Source: Xanthomonas sp. NCPPB 1128
GTDB lineage: Bacteria; Pseudomonadota; Gammaproteobacteria; Xanthomonadales; Xanthomonadaceae
Direction: 5' to 3'
NCBI RefSeq assembly: GCF_001043115.1
Contig: NZ_LFME01000007.1
Coordinates: 1 to 64,000, forward strand
Length of the DNA stretch: 64,000 nt
Positions within the stretch are counted from its first letter, which is position 1, and every line of letters starts with the position of its first letter. This document shows, one piece after another, positions 17,525-27,419 of this stretch. The translations under genes and the position numbers were made by a program. Below the pieces are notes generated by a model that worked only from the letters and a program-made list of their open reading frames with translations, was not told where the DNA came from and did not search any database.

Positions 17525-17926
17525 CTACAGCCAGCCGGCCAGCTGCGCGCGGCTGAGACGGCCGCTGTGGGAGGTGTCCAACGCGTCGAACTCGTCGGCC
17601 AGCGACGGATTGGCCTGCGCTTCGCTGCGGCTGATGTAGCCGTCGTGGTCGGTGTCCAGCGCCTCGAAGTCGATGCGATAGCTGCCGGCGACGCGGTCGG
17701 GCTGGATGCTGCGCACGGTCACCTGCGCTTCGCCGGGCGTGGCCGGCAACTGCACCTGGTGGGTCACCACGCCGTTGCTGAGCGGCTGCGCGCGCACGTT
17801 GACCGGCGCATCGCGCAGCGGCTCGGTGGTGGCGCTGGAGGTGGCGTTGAGGTTCTGCGCCGCGGCCGGCGCGGTGCAGGCGCACAGGCAGCAGAGCAGG
17901 ACGAGGGAACGGCAGGGCATGGACAC
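17525..17926 (-). CDS. Exported EF-hand protein, copy 2
   Basis: 133 residues with a signal peptide (LVLLCCLCACTAPAAAQ), a linker, then GSYRIDFEALDTDHDGYISR, a complete EF-hand loop (DTDHDGYISRSE), and DTSHSGRLSRAQL, a second loop that keeps several ligands. A cysteine-rich stretch LLCCLCAC could also serve as a lipobox-like site. GTG at 17926 has GGAG six bases before it; ATG at 17920 is the alternative. Paralogue of the gene at 16864-17184. Confidence 0.83.
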   Translation of the reverse strand: MSMPCRSLVLLCCLCACTAPAAAQNLNATSSATTEPLRDAPVNVRAQPLSNGVVTHQVQLPATPGEAQVTVRSIQPDRVAGSYRIDFEALDTDHDGYISRSEAQANPSLADEFDALDTSHSGRLSRAQLAGWL

Positions 17927-17966
17927 GACGGACTCCGGGACGACGATGGAATGATGGCCCCGGCGC

Positions 17967-18689
17967 TCAGCCGGGGATGAACGGAAACGCGAGCTTCAAC
18001 AGGCCCTTCAGCCCGCCCTCGGCGGTGCTGGCGACGGCCTTGGCGCCGAGGCTGTTGAGCGCGCGGCGCACGTCCTCCCAGCGTAGCTTGCTCACGTCCT
18101 TCTTCAACAGGTCGGCGACCTCTTCGGCGGTGGGCGCCAGCTTCTGCAGTTCGTGCATCACCTTCTCCGGCTCCGGCTGCAGGTAGCCCCAGCGTTCGGC
18201 GATCTTCAGCAGCGTGTCGAAGCGCACCGCCATCACGTCGCGGTTGCGCTCGTACACGGGCATGGCGCCGACGTCGACGATGGCCTGTTCGAAGCGCTGC
18301 TGGTCGTCCGGGTGTTCGATGCGGATCGCCAGGAAGCCGTCCTTCTTGCTGCGCTCGCTGACGTGCTTGGCCCCGGCGCGCAGGTTGTCCTCGGTGAGCA
18401 CCGTGGCGACGATGCGCTGCAGCGCTGCCTCGTTGTCCTCCGGCACCAGCGCGCGCCAGCGCGCGTAGCCATCGCGGCGCAGGCCCTTGACCTTGGCAGG
18501 GGTCACCCGCAGGCGCATCGCCACCGCGTTGTTGGAATCGCTGCGCGAGATCGCGCCGTCGCGTTCCAGCAACACGAAGATCAGCAGTTCCAGGTCGCGC
18601 TTGGTCAGCGACTGGAAGCCCTGCAGCAGGGTCAGGCGCAGGAATTCGTCGGCGAAGCCGGCCGGGTTGTTCAGTTCGATCGGCTGCAT
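17967..18689 (-). CDS. Unrecognised 240-residue protein with helical N-terminal domain
   Basis: I do not recognise a family with certainty. The product is soluble and mostly helical. Residues 10-80 (EFLRLTLLQGFQSLTKRDLE, then a segment SNNAVAMRLRVTPAKVKGLR) look like a helix-turn-helix or winged-helix module. A middle part (about 80-165) has an alpha/beta pattern ending DVMAVRFDTLLKIAERWGY, and the C-terminal third ends in a hydrophobic, glycine-rich helix (GLKGLLKLAFPFIPG) that might touch membranes. GAGGG precedes the ATG by 8 nt. It stands alone between an EF-hand gene and a lactonase gene. Confidence 0.8.
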   Translation of the reverse strand: MQPIELNNPAGFADEFLRLTLLQGFQSLTKRDLELLIFVLLERDGAISRSDSNNAVAMRLRVTPAKVKGLRRDGYARWRALVPEDNEAALQRIVATVLTEDNLRAGAKHVSERSKKDGFLAIRIEHPDDQQRFEQAIVDVGAMPVYERNRDVMAVRFDTLLKIAERWGYLQPEPEKVMHELQKLAPTAEEVADLLKKDVSKLRWEDVRRALNSLGAKAVASTAEGGLKGLLKLAFPFIPG

Positions 18690-18779
18690 GTGCGCGGCCC
18701 TCTAGTCAGTGCAGCCAGGATGCCAGGCGGCCATTGCGCGGACTGAGACGCCGCTGCGATACGCATCCCATCCGTCCCC

Positions 18780-19679
18780 TCAGCGTCCGTGCTCGCGTCC
18801 GGGGCGGTCGCTGCGGAAGGTTTCGATCGCGCCGCGGTCCTGCAGGGTCACGTCGACATCGCGTCCGTCGGCGCCGCCGAAGGCCAGGTTGGTGGGCTTG
18901 CGGCCCTTGGTCGCGACCTCGTGCAGCAGCGTGCCGTCCGGCGCCAGCACGATCACCTTGCCGGCGTCGTAGCGGGCCACGTACAGGTTGCCGTCGACGT
19001 CGCAGCGCATGCCGTCCAGGCCGGCGTCGGCGAAGCTGGCGAACAGCCGCTTGTTGGACACGGTGCCGTCGGCGGCACGGTCGTAGACCCAGATCCGCCG
19101 CTGCACGCTCTCGTTGACGTACAGGCGCTTGCCGTCGGGGCTGACCTCGATGCCGTTGGTGGTGCCCATGCCGGTCTCGATCAGGTGCGCGCTGCGGTCG
19201 CGGTCGATGCGCCACAGCTGGCCGCCGTCGTGCTTCCAGTCCGGGTCGCTGGCGTACAGGGTGCCGTCCGGCGCCATCGCGATGTCGTTGGGCTGGAACG
19301 CGCCCGGCAGCGTGGCGTAGACCTCGATGCGCTTGCTGCGCAAGGCGATGCGCAGGATGCGGTGCCGGCCGTAGTCGGCCACGAGCATGCGCCCGCGGCG
19401 ATCGAAGCGGATGCCGTTGCCGATGCTGCCGGCGGGAAGATCCACGAACAGGCTCGCCTGCGCGTGGCCGTCGGCATCGCGCTGGACCCGGCCGATGCTG
19501 CCGTCGTGGGCGAAGTTGACCACGTATAGCGCACCGTCCGGGCCGGTGGCCGGGCCTTCGATCTTGTCGGTGAACACGCCATCGCCGACCAGGTCGCGGG
19601 CCTGGAACAGCGTCTCCTGCGCACCGGCCGGGGCAGCCAGCAGCAGGGCGAGGGCGGCGAGCAGTGGGCGGCAGCGCAT
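18780..19679 (-). CDS. Exported SMP-30/gluconolactonase/LRE family protein
   Basis: A six-bladed beta-propeller of 299 residues with a signal peptide (LLAALALLLAAPAGAQ). The repeats GPATGPDGALYVVNF, NGIRFDRRGRMLVADY, PNDIAMAPDGTLYASDP, TTNGIEVSPDGKRLYVNES and GLDGMRCDVDGNLYVARY mark the blades and carry the metal-binding Glu, Asn and Asp positions of the lactonase family. It probably hydrolyses a sugar lactone in the periplasm. GGAG six bases before the ATG at 19679 fixes the start. A divergent Tat-exported oxidoreductase follows, which fits sugar oxidation. Confidence 0.88.
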   Translation of the reverse strand: MRCRPLLAALALLLAAPAGAQETLFQARDLVGDGVFTDKIEGPATGPDGALYVVNFAHDGSIGRVQRDADGHAQASLFVDLPAGSIGNGIRFDRRGRMLVADYGRHRILRIALRSKRIEVYATLPGAFQPNDIAMAPDGTLYASDPDWKHDGGQLWRIDRDRSAHLIETGMGTTNGIEVSPDGKRLYVNESVQRRIWVYDRAADGTVSNKRLFASFADAGLDGMRCDVDGNLYVARYDAGKVIVLAPDGTLLHEVATKGRKPTNLAFGGADGRDVDVTLQDRGAIETFRSDRPGREHGR

Positions 19680-19804
19680 CGGCGTCTCCGGGAAAAGCGG
19701 AGGCGGCAGTGTGCCAGAGGCCTCGGCGCATCGCGCGATGGCGCTCACAGTGCCGATGCCGCGCAAGCGGTTAGGGTGGAGAATCCTTCCGGTCGGAGTT
19801 GCGC

Positions 19805-20920
19805 ATGGAGCCGTCCTCGCCGAATCGCCGCCGCCTGTTGCTGGCCGGCCTGTCCGCCGGTGCCGCTGGCCTGTTGGGGTCGCCGGCGTGGGGCGACACG
19901 CCGGCACGACGGCGCAAGCCGCTGGGCGTGGCCCTGGTCGGGCTGGGCGAGTACGCCAGCAGCCGTCTGGCACCGGGCCTCACCCTGACCAGGCACTGCC
20001 GGCTGGCCGGCATCGTCACCGGCTCGCCGCAGAAGATCCCGCCGTGGCAGGCGCGCTACCGCATCCCGGATCGCAACGTCTACAGCTACGACGACCTGGA
20101 GCGCATCGCCGACAACCCGGACATCGACGTCGTCTACGTGGTCACGCCGCCGCACCTGCACGCGCCGCTGAGCATCCGCGCCGCCGCCGCCGGCAAGCAC
20201 GTGTGGTGCGAAAAGCCGATGGCGCTGCACGCCGAGCAGGCGCAGGCGATGATCGATGCCTGCGTACGCAACAAGGTGCGGCTGAGCATCGGCTACCGCA
20301 TGCAGCACGAGCCCAATACCCGGCGCGTCATCGCCCTGGCCGGCGAACGTCCGTTCGGGGCGGTGCGCAGCGTGCGCGCGGAGGCGGGCTACGCCGGCTA
20401 TGGCGACACCGACCCGGCGCAGCGGCCGTGGCGGTTGCGCGCGGAGTGCGGCGGCGGCGCGATGTACGACATGGGCGTGTATCCGCTCAACGCGGCGCGC
20501 TACACGACCGGCGCCGAGCCGCTGGCGGTCAGCGCGCGGCGGTCCACGGAGCGGCCGGCGCTGTTCGACGAGGTCGACGAGCACATGCACTTCACCCTGG
20601 AATTCCCGCACGAGGTGACCGCCACCTGCGCGGCAAGCTTCGGCCGCACCATGAACCTGCTGCGCGCCGAGTGCGCGAACGGCTGGTACGAACTGGCGCC
20701 GTTCCAGGCCTACGACGGCGTGCGCGGCCGGGCCAGCGACGGCCGTCTGTTCGACGCGCGAGTGCGCCACCAGCAGGCGCTGCAGATGGACGAGGACGCG
20801 CTGGCGATCCTGCAGGGCACGCCGCTGCGGGTGCCCGGCGAAGAAGGCCTGCGCGACATCCGCATCGTCGAGGCGATCCAGCACTCGGCGCGCGCGCATG
20901 GAGCGCGGATCGTGCTGTAG
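19805..20920 (+). CDS. Tat-exported Gfo/Idh/MocA family oxidoreductase
   Basis: 371 residues. A twin-arginine signal (NRRRLLLAGLSAGAAGLLGS) precedes a Rossmann domain (VALVGLGEYASSRLAPGL) and the family motif AGKHVWCEKPMALHAEQA, whose EKP lysine is catalytic; the C-terminal domain has GGGAMYDMGVYPLNAARYTT. This layout matches periplasmic glucose-fructose oxidoreductase, in which NADP stays bound. The divergent neighbour is a periplasmic lactonase, which could hydrolyse the aldonolactone such an enzyme makes; that coupling is an inference. ATG 19805 is preferred to a TTG two codons earlier. Confidence 0.88.
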   Translation: MEPSSPNRRRLLLAGLSAGAAGLLGSPAWGDTPARRRKPLGVALVGLGEYASSRLAPGLTLTRHCRLAGIVTGSPQKIPPWQARYRIPDRNVYSYDDLERIADNPDIDVVYVVTPPHLHAPLSIRAAAAGKHVWCEKPMALHAEQAQAMIDACVRNKVRLSIGYRMQHEPNTRRVIALAGERPFGAVRSVRAEAGYAGYGDTDPAQRPWRLRAECGGGAMYDMGVYPLNAARYTTGAEPLAVSARRSTERPALFDEVDEHMHFTLEFPHEVTATCAASFGRTMNLLRAECANGWYELAPFQAYDGVRGRASDGRLFDARVRHQQALQMDEDALAILQGTPLRVPGEEGLRDIRIVEAIQHSARAHGARIVL

Positions 20921-20945
20921 CCGTTGGTGGCGCGATGTGCTTCTC

Positions 20946-21011
20946 GTAGGAGCGGCTTCAGCCGCGACGGGCTTTCCCGGTAATGCCCATCGCGGCTGAA
21001 GCCGCTCCTAC
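20946..21011. repeat. GTAG-headed REP palindrome
   Basis: Inverted repeat from GTAGGAGCGGCTTCAGCCGC to the complement ending CGCTCCTAC, located between two convergent genes (the oxidoreductase and rlmM). The position suggests use as a bidirectional transcript end. Confidence 0.9.
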
Positions 21012-21042
21012 GAAAAACTAGATGTGTTGTGCTAGCCGCCGC

Positions 21043-22107
21043 TCAGTCCGGGATCGCCAGCACCGTGATCTCTTCGCGATCGTGGTAGAGCTGCTTGGCG
21101 CGCAGCTGCAGCGGGCGCTCGGCACGCTCGGCGAACAGGTCCAGGCACAGCCGGGTCTCGTCCCAGCGCTTCTTCATCGGCAGCTTCAGGTTGAAGATCG
21201 CGTGCCGGCACCAGCCCTCGCGGAACCAGGTGGCCATGCGCTCGGCGACGCGGCGCGGTTGCTCGACCATGTCGCAGACCATCCAGTCCAGCGGCTGCGG
21301 CGGTTTCCAGTGGAAGCCGTCGGCGCGCAGGTGATCGACCAGACCGCTGTCGAGCACGTGTTGGCGCAGCGGGCCGTTGTCCACGCTGGTCACGTGCAGG
21401 TGCTGACGGGTCAGGACCCAGGTCCAGCCGCCGGGGGCGGCGCCGAGGTCGGCGGCGCGCATGCCCGGGCGCAGCAGCGCCTCGCGCTCGTGCGGAGTCA
21501 GCAGCGCCAGCAGCGCTTCCTCCAGTTTCAGTGCCGAGCGCGAGGGCGCCTCGGGCAGCAGCTTGAGGCGTGGGATGCCCAGCGGCCACGGCGCGCTGTC
21601 CTCGCTGTCGGCCACCGCCAGCAGGGCGTGGGTGCCGGTCACGAAGCACACGTGCAGGCGCGGCAGCCGCGGTTGCGGCTTGTCGCTGAGCAGGCCGGCC
21701 TTGCGCAGCGCCGGGCGCAGCGCGTTGCCGAAGCTGCGCGCCAGGCCAGACAGCGGCTTGCCGGCATCCGAGTCCGGATGTTCGACCCACAGGTCGCCGA
21801 AGCGCGGCTGTCCGGCAAGCGCCTGCAGGATCGGCGCGATGCGGTCGCTGGCCGGCAACTCGCGCAGTTCGGCCAGCAACTGCAGCTTCTGCCGGGCGAA
21901 GATCAGCCCGCGCCAGGGCAGCGCCTGCGCCGGCACCGCCGTGTCGCTGAGCAGCAGCGCGTAGCCGCTGTTGCGCTCGGTGCGCGCGTAGGCGGCCAGC
22001 CCGGCCTCGCCGGCGCGCGCGTTGAGTTCGGCCGCCAGCTCCGGTTCGAAGCCGGGCCGGCAGTAGCACAGCAGGCCATGGACCAGCGGGCCGTTCTCGA
22101 AGGACAT
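21043..22107 (-). CDS. rlmM: 23S rRNA 2'-O-ribose C2498 methyltransferase
   Basis: Methylates the ribose of C2498 in 23S rRNA. 354 residues: an N-terminal THUMP-like part (GLLCYCRPGFEPELAAEL, then GLIFARQK) and a Rossmann methyltransferase with MRAADLGAAPGGWTWVL, DWMVCDMVEQP and IFNLKLPMKKRWDE, the K-D-K-E-type tetrad of 2'-O-methyltransferases. ATG at 22107 gives the usual length. It starts 20 bp after the deaminase gene upstream and is probably cotranscribed with it. Confidence 0.95.
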   Translation of the reverse strand: MSFENGPLVHGLLCYCRPGFEPELAAELNARAGEAGLAAYARTERNSGYALLLSDTAVPAQALPWRGLIFARQKLQLLAELRELPASDRIAPILQALAGQPRFGDLWVEHPDSDAGKPLSGLARSFGNALRPALRKAGLLSDKPQPRLPRLHVCFVTGTHALLAVADSEDSAPWPLGIPRLKLLPEAPSRSALKLEEALLALLTPHEREALLRPGMRAADLGAAPGGWTWVLTRQHLHVTSVDNGPLRQHVLDSGLVDHLRADGFHWKPPQPLDWMVCDMVEQPRRVAERMATWFREGWCRHAIFNLKLPMKKRWDETRLCLDLFAERAERPLQLRAKQLYHDREEITVLAIPD

Positions 22108-22127
22108 GGGCAAGCCTTCCGGCGGGG

Positions 22128-22688
22128 TCAGTAGCGGGGGCTGTCGAGTTCGCCGTAGCGGCGCAGCACCGCGCAGGCGGCGTCGCGATGCAGGCCGCGG
22201 ACCACCTCGATGCCGCGGCGCTGCAGTTCGCCCACCCAGTCCGCCGGCAGCGGGCCTTCGTCGAACGGGGTCAGCGCCATCACGTCCTCGGCGCTGGCGC
22301 CGATCAGCAGGCGGTCGATCCCGGCCCAGATGGTCGCGCCGTAGCACTGGCAGCATGGCTGCGAGGAGGTGGCCAGGGTCACCGGCGACAGCACCGCGTT
22401 CAGCCGCGGGGTCTGCAGGCGCTGCTGGGCCAGCATGTAGGCCATGTTCTCGGCGTGCGCCAGCGAGGTGGTCTGCGGCACCACGCGATTCACGCCGACG
22501 GCGATGATGCGGTGGTCCGGGCCGAACACCGCCGCGCCGAACGGGCCGCCGCTGCCGGCATCCACGTTCAGCCGCGACAGTTCCACCGCCAGCGCGACCT
22601 TGTCGGCGTCGCTGGCGTAGACGGCCTGCGGATCGACCGCGTCGTGGATCCAGGCGGGCAGGGTGAGATGGACTTGCGCGTAGAGCAT
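22128..22688 (-). CDS. Nucleoside/base deaminase (CDA superfamily)
   Basis: 186 residues with the zinc motifs of the cytidine-deaminase superfamily: HAENMAY (HAE) and QPCCQCYGA (PCxxC). The core SGGPFGAAVFGPDHRIIAVGVN resembles guanine deaminase (GuaD) and tRNA adenosine deaminase-like enzymes; a free base or nucleoside is the likely substrate, since tadA is normally a separate gene. The ATG at 22688 overlaps the upstream lipoprotein stop by one base. The true substrate is not readable. Confidence 0.88.
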   Translation of the reverse strand: MLYAQVHLTLPAWIHDAVDPQAVYASDADKVALAVELSRLNVDAGSGGPFGAAVFGPDHRIIAVGVNRVVPQTTSLAHAENMAYMLAQQRLQTPRLNAVLSPVTLATSSQPCCQCYGATIWAGIDRLLIGASAEDVMALTPFDEGPLPADWVGELQRRGIEVVRGLHRDAACAVLRRYGELDSPRY

Positions 22689-23101
22689 CAGCGGACGGGT
22701 TCGGCAGGCTGGGGGGCGCGCAGTGTATCGGCTTGCGCGGGGCGCGCGCTGCATTGTCCGGCCACGCAGGAGCAGCCGGCGATCGCGCGCGAGCCGCACA
22801 CGCTCATGCGCCCGCTGGCCTGGCATTGCGCCATCACTCCCTGCGGATCGGTGGGGCTGTCGCGGTTGACGCAGGCCGGCATCGCCCCGCAGCAGTTGCC
22901 GACGTTCTTGACCGTGCAGTCGGCATCGGTGCGGCAACTGCTGTCGACCTTCACCGGCAGGCCGGGCGCGGATGCCGCGGGTGCCGGCGCCGGTGTCGGC
23001 TCCGACGGCTTGGCGGTTTCGCTGCGCGCGCAGGCGCTGGACAGCAGCATGCCGGCGAGCAGGCACAGGGAGCACAGCAACGACGCGAAATGGCGGGGCA
23101 T
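22688..23101 (-). CDS. Cysteine-rich lipoprotein
   Basis: 137 residues starting MPRHFASLLCSLCLLAGMLL, then SSAC: a type II signal peptide with lipobox SSAC. After a Pro/Ala linker the domain has about nine cysteines (SSCRTDADCTVKNVGNCCGA, then CSCVAGQC), a pattern seen in secreted disulfide-rich domains. No family named. It is translationally linked to the deaminase gene downstream (TGATG), which is puzzling because the two act in different compartments. An open frame extends to 23140 but would add residues before the signal. Confidence 0.8.
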   Translation of the reverse strand: MPRHFASLLCSLCLLAGMLLSSACARSETAKPSEPTPAPAPAASAPGLPVKVDSSCRTDADCTVKNVGNCCGAMPACVNRDSPTDPQGVMAQCQASGRMSVCGSRAIAGCSCVAGQCSARPAQADTLRAPQPAEPVR

Positions 23102-23160
23102 GGCGATCTTCCGTGCGGTGGAGTGCGGCCATGGTAGCAACCCACCGCGCCGCCGCCGGG

Positions 23161-23544
23161 TCAGCGGCGCACGACGGTCATCGCGTTGGCGTCGTCCTGC
23201 GCGATCCGCAGCGCCGTGCCGTCCAGCGCCTGGTGCAGTGCCTGGCGGATGCTGATCTGTCCCTTCACCGCGTTGACCGGCAGCGAGGCGAGGCCGGGAT
23301 CGCGGTACACGACCACGCAGCCGGTGGCGTGGGCCAGTTGCTGCGAGACCTCATCGAAGCGCCCGGCCGGCAGGTCGTAGGCATGGTCGGGGACGGCGTC
23401 GCACTTGCCGGTCGCCGCGGGCGCGCTGGCGCTGTTGGCCGACTCCGGCGCCGCGCCGGGAGGTGCGGTGGAGGCGCTGCTGCAGCCGGCCAGTGCGATG
23501 GCCAGGACGAGGGCGGGACTGCAACGGCGCAGGACGGTATGCAT
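23161..23544 (-). CDS. Lipoprotein with STN (secretin/TonB N-terminal) domain
   Basis: 127 residues. Lipobox LAGC at about residue 21, an Ala/Pro/Ser linker, then an STN-type fold: YDLPAGRFDEVSQQLAHATG, then CVVVYRDPGLASLPVNAVKG, then SIRQALHQALDGTALRIAQD. STN domains occur at the N terminus of secretins and of TonB-dependent receptors that signal to anti-sigma factors. A stand-alone lipoprotein version is common in xanthomonads but no role is established. It is 59 bp upstream of the Cys-rich lipoprotein on the same strand. Confidence 0.82.
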   Translation of the reverse strand: MHTVLRRCSPALVLAIALAGCSSASTAPPGAAPESANSASAPAATGKCDAVPDHAYDLPAGRFDEVSQQLAHATGCVVVYRDPGLASLPVNAVKGQISIRQALHQALDGTALRIAQDDANAMTVVRR

Positions 23545-23591
23545 GGCGCGATTCCCGTGGGGAGGATCTGCGCCAGTCTAGGCAGCGCGGC

Positions 23592-24587
23592 TTAACCGGG
23601 CTTGGCTTCATGCGCAGCCGGTTGCGGCCGCGCGTGCACCAGGGTGCACCATAGGACGCCGCCGAGCAGGCAGGCGATCGCCAGCAGTTCCAGCGCGGTC
23701 GGCCAGCGCTGCTCCCAGAGGAAGCCGTACAGCAGCGCGAACACGGTCTCGAACACGATCATCTGCCCGACCAGGGTCAGCGGCAGCAACCGGCTGGCGT
23801 GGTTCCAACAGGCGTTGCCGATCACCGAGGCGAACAGCGCCAGCACCAGCGCCATGCCCCAGAAGCGCATCCAGTCGGCGCCGGCATGAACCGTGCCGGC
23901 CAGGGCGAAGGCCGGCAGCGCCAGGGTCAGGGCCAGCGCGCCGGTGACCACGCCGGTCAGCAGCGACCAGTCGCGGCCGGACAGGTCCGGGCGCCGCCGC
24001 AGCCAGCGCGCGTTCTTGATCGAATAGGCGGTCCAGCACGCCAGCGCGCCGACCGCACAGGCCAGGCCGGCGGCGCGCAGGCCGAGGCTGGCCGGAATGT
24101 GCGGCCGCGCCACGGCCAGGGTCTGCACCGCGACCAGCGCCACCCCGAGCACGCACAGCGCGCAGGGCGCGGCCAGCCGGCGCAACCGCACCGCGCCGGC
24201 CGCGCGCGAGCCGATCACCGTGACCGCCGCCGGCAACAGGCCGATGATCAGCGCGGTGGCGGCGCCGCCGGCCCACTGCACGGCGCTGCCCAGCAGCACG
24301 TAGTAGACGATGTTGCCGAGCAGGCTCAGGCGTACCAGCGCCCACCATTCGGCGGCGCCCAACGGCGCGGTCGCGGCGCGCCAGCGCGGCAGCAGCACCA
24401 CGGCGGCGATGGCGCCATAGGCCAGGTAGCGCGAGACCGCCAGTTGCAGTGGCGAGAAGGCGCTCAGCAATTGCGGCGCCAGGAACACCAGGCCCCACAG
24501 CGCGCCCGCGGCCATGCCGCTGCCGACTCCTGCCCATAGACGTTCGCGCATGCGTTCCGGTTCCGTTCCAGCCGTTGCGCTCAGCAT
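23592..24587 (-). CDS. EamA/DMT-superfamily transporter
   Basis: About 331 residues with ten predicted membrane helices in two EamA halves (GALWGLVFLAPQLLSAFSPL in the first; WTAYSIKNARWL at the start of the second, and GQMIVFETVFALLYGFLWEQ near the end). Such proteins export small metabolites such as amino acids. Two starts are possible: ATG 24587, overlapping the araC-type stop as ATGCTGA, or ATG 24551 (MRERLWAG). I list the first because of the overlap. The coupled AraC regulator probably controls it. Confidence 0.87.
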   Translation of the reverse strand: MLSATAGTEPERMRERLWAGVGSGMAAGALWGLVFLAPQLLSAFSPLQLAVSRYLAYGAIAAVVLLPRWRAATAPLGAAEWWALVRLSLLGNIVYYVLLGSAVQWAGGAATALIIGLLPAAVTVIGSRAAGAVRLRRLAAPCALCVLGVALVAVQTLAVARPHIPASLGLRAAGLACAVGALACWTAYSIKNARWLRRRPDLSGRDWSLLTGVVTGALALTLALPAFALAGTVHAGADWMRFWGMALVLALFASVIGNACWNHASRLLPLTLVGQMIVFETVFALLYGFLWEQRWPTALELLAIACLLGGVLWCTLVHARPQPAAHEAKPG

Positions 24588-25357
24588 GGCGCCGGCGGCG
24601 GGCGCCGGCTTGTCCCAGACTCCTGTCCTGGCGCCGGGCGATGGCGGCGGCGGTAGGCCGCCGGAGTCTGCCCGGTGCTGCGCTTCAGCGCGCGGGTCAG
24701 CGCGCTCTGGTCGGCATAGCCGCTGTCCTGGGCCAGGTCGGCGATCGGCCGGTTGCCATGCGCCAGCTGTCGGCGCACCCAGTCCAGCCGCCGTGCCGCC
24801 ACCCAGTCCTGCGGCGTGCGCCCGAACGCAGCGCGAAACAGCGCATGCAGGCGGCTCGGGCTCAGGTGCGCCAGCTGCGCCATGCGCCGCACCGGCCAGT
24901 CCTGGCCGGGCGCGGCTTCGATGCATCGGCACAGCGCCTGCAGTCGATGCCAGCCGCGCGGCGCGGTGTCTGCCTGCAGCCAGGCCAACACGGCGGCGCC
25001 GGCCTGGGCATGGGCCATTGCGAGGTTGGGATGCGGCGCCTGCGCGGCGAGCAGCTCCTGCAAGGATGGGGGCAGGTCGAGGAAGGGCCGCCGCCGCAGG
25101 CGCTCCAGCGCGTCGTCGCCGAAGGCATCGGCGGCGCAATCGACGACCAGGAAGCGGTTGGCGTCCAGCGCGGACTGCGCATGCCGCGTCTGCGGCGCGA
25201 CCACCGCGGCGCGGAAACGGTCCAGATAGCCGCCGCGGCCGTCCACTTCCAGTTCCAGCGTGCCGTGCAGCGGCAGCACCAGTTGCACGTGGCCATGCTG
25301 ATGGGCGGCGCCATCGCGGCCGTAGCTGCGCAGGCTGAAGGACGGGGCGGGGGACAT
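24581..25357 (-). CDS. AraC family transcriptional regulator
   Basis: 258 residues: an N-terminal cupin-like sensing domain (HQHGHVQLVLPLHGTLELEV, with the two histidines typical of such barrels) and a C-terminal double helix-turn-helix (PVRRMAQLAHLSPSRLHALF, then PIADLAQDSGYADQSALTRA) ending in the conserved PAAYRRR. It overlaps the DMT transporter gene by 7 bp; AraC-EamA pairs of this kind are common and the regulator usually governs the exporter. The inducer is unknown. Confidence 0.92.
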   Translation of the reverse strand: MSPAPSFSLRSYGRDGAAHQHGHVQLVLPLHGTLELEVDGRGGYLDRFRAAVVAPQTRHAQSALDANRFLVVDCAADAFGDDALERLRRRPFLDLPPSLQELLAAQAPHPNLAMAHAQAGAAVLAWLQADTAPRGWHRLQALCRCIEAAPGQDWPVRRMAQLAHLSPSRLHALFRAAFGRTPQDWVAARRLDWVRRQLAHGNRPIADLAQDSGYADQSALTRALKRSTGQTPAAYRRRHRPAPGQESGTSRRPPPAPC

Positions 25358-25398
25358 GCCCGTTACGCTAGCGCGCGGGTGGTGGCGGGGGAAGGGCC

Positions 25399-25427
25399 GG
25401 GATTGGGGATTCGGAATTCGAGATTCG
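25399..25427. repeat. GGGAATC/GATTGGGG-type simple repeat
   Basis: Degenerate run of GATTGGGGATTCGGAATTCG type upstream of the AraC gene, related to the runs at 2931-2960, 27898-27980 and 35441-35472. Confidence 0.55.
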
Positions 25428-25453
25428 CAACAGCCGGATGGGGCGCTGTCGTC

Positions 25454-25520
25454 GTAGGAGCGGCTTCAGCCGCGACCCTGGGTCCCCGGTAAGGCCCCTC
25501 GCGGCTGAAGCCGCTCCTAC
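25454..25520. repeat. GTAG-headed REP palindrome
   Basis: Inverted repeat from GTAGGAGCGGCTTCAGCCGC to the complement ending CGCTCCTAC, with a CCCTGGGTCCCCGG-like centre. It lies between the AraC regulator and the end of glnS. The 292-bp gap holds this, a simple repeat and a hairpin near 25615-25643. Confidence 0.9.
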
Positions 25521-25614
25521 AGACGCTTCAAGCGTTTCACCGCGGCGGGTGCCGGCGATGTGGTGCGGGGACCTGCTGTTCTATCGGCCAGCGCCGACCC
25601 CGCATGTGGTGCTG

Positions 25615-25643
25615 GCGCGTGCGGCCGCAAGGACCGCACGCGC
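25615..25643 (-). terminator. Possible glnS terminator hairpin
   Basis: A perfect 10-bp inverted repeat, GCGCGTGCGG and CCGCACGCGC, with a 9-nt loop lies 7 bp after the glnS stop. There is no T tract, so this would be a non-canonical terminator or an mRNA 3' stabiliser. Confidence 0.45.
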
Positions 25644-25649
25644 ACTGCG

Positions 25650-27404
<1,755 letters not shown>

Positions 27405-27419
27405 GCGCGCGTCGGAGAC

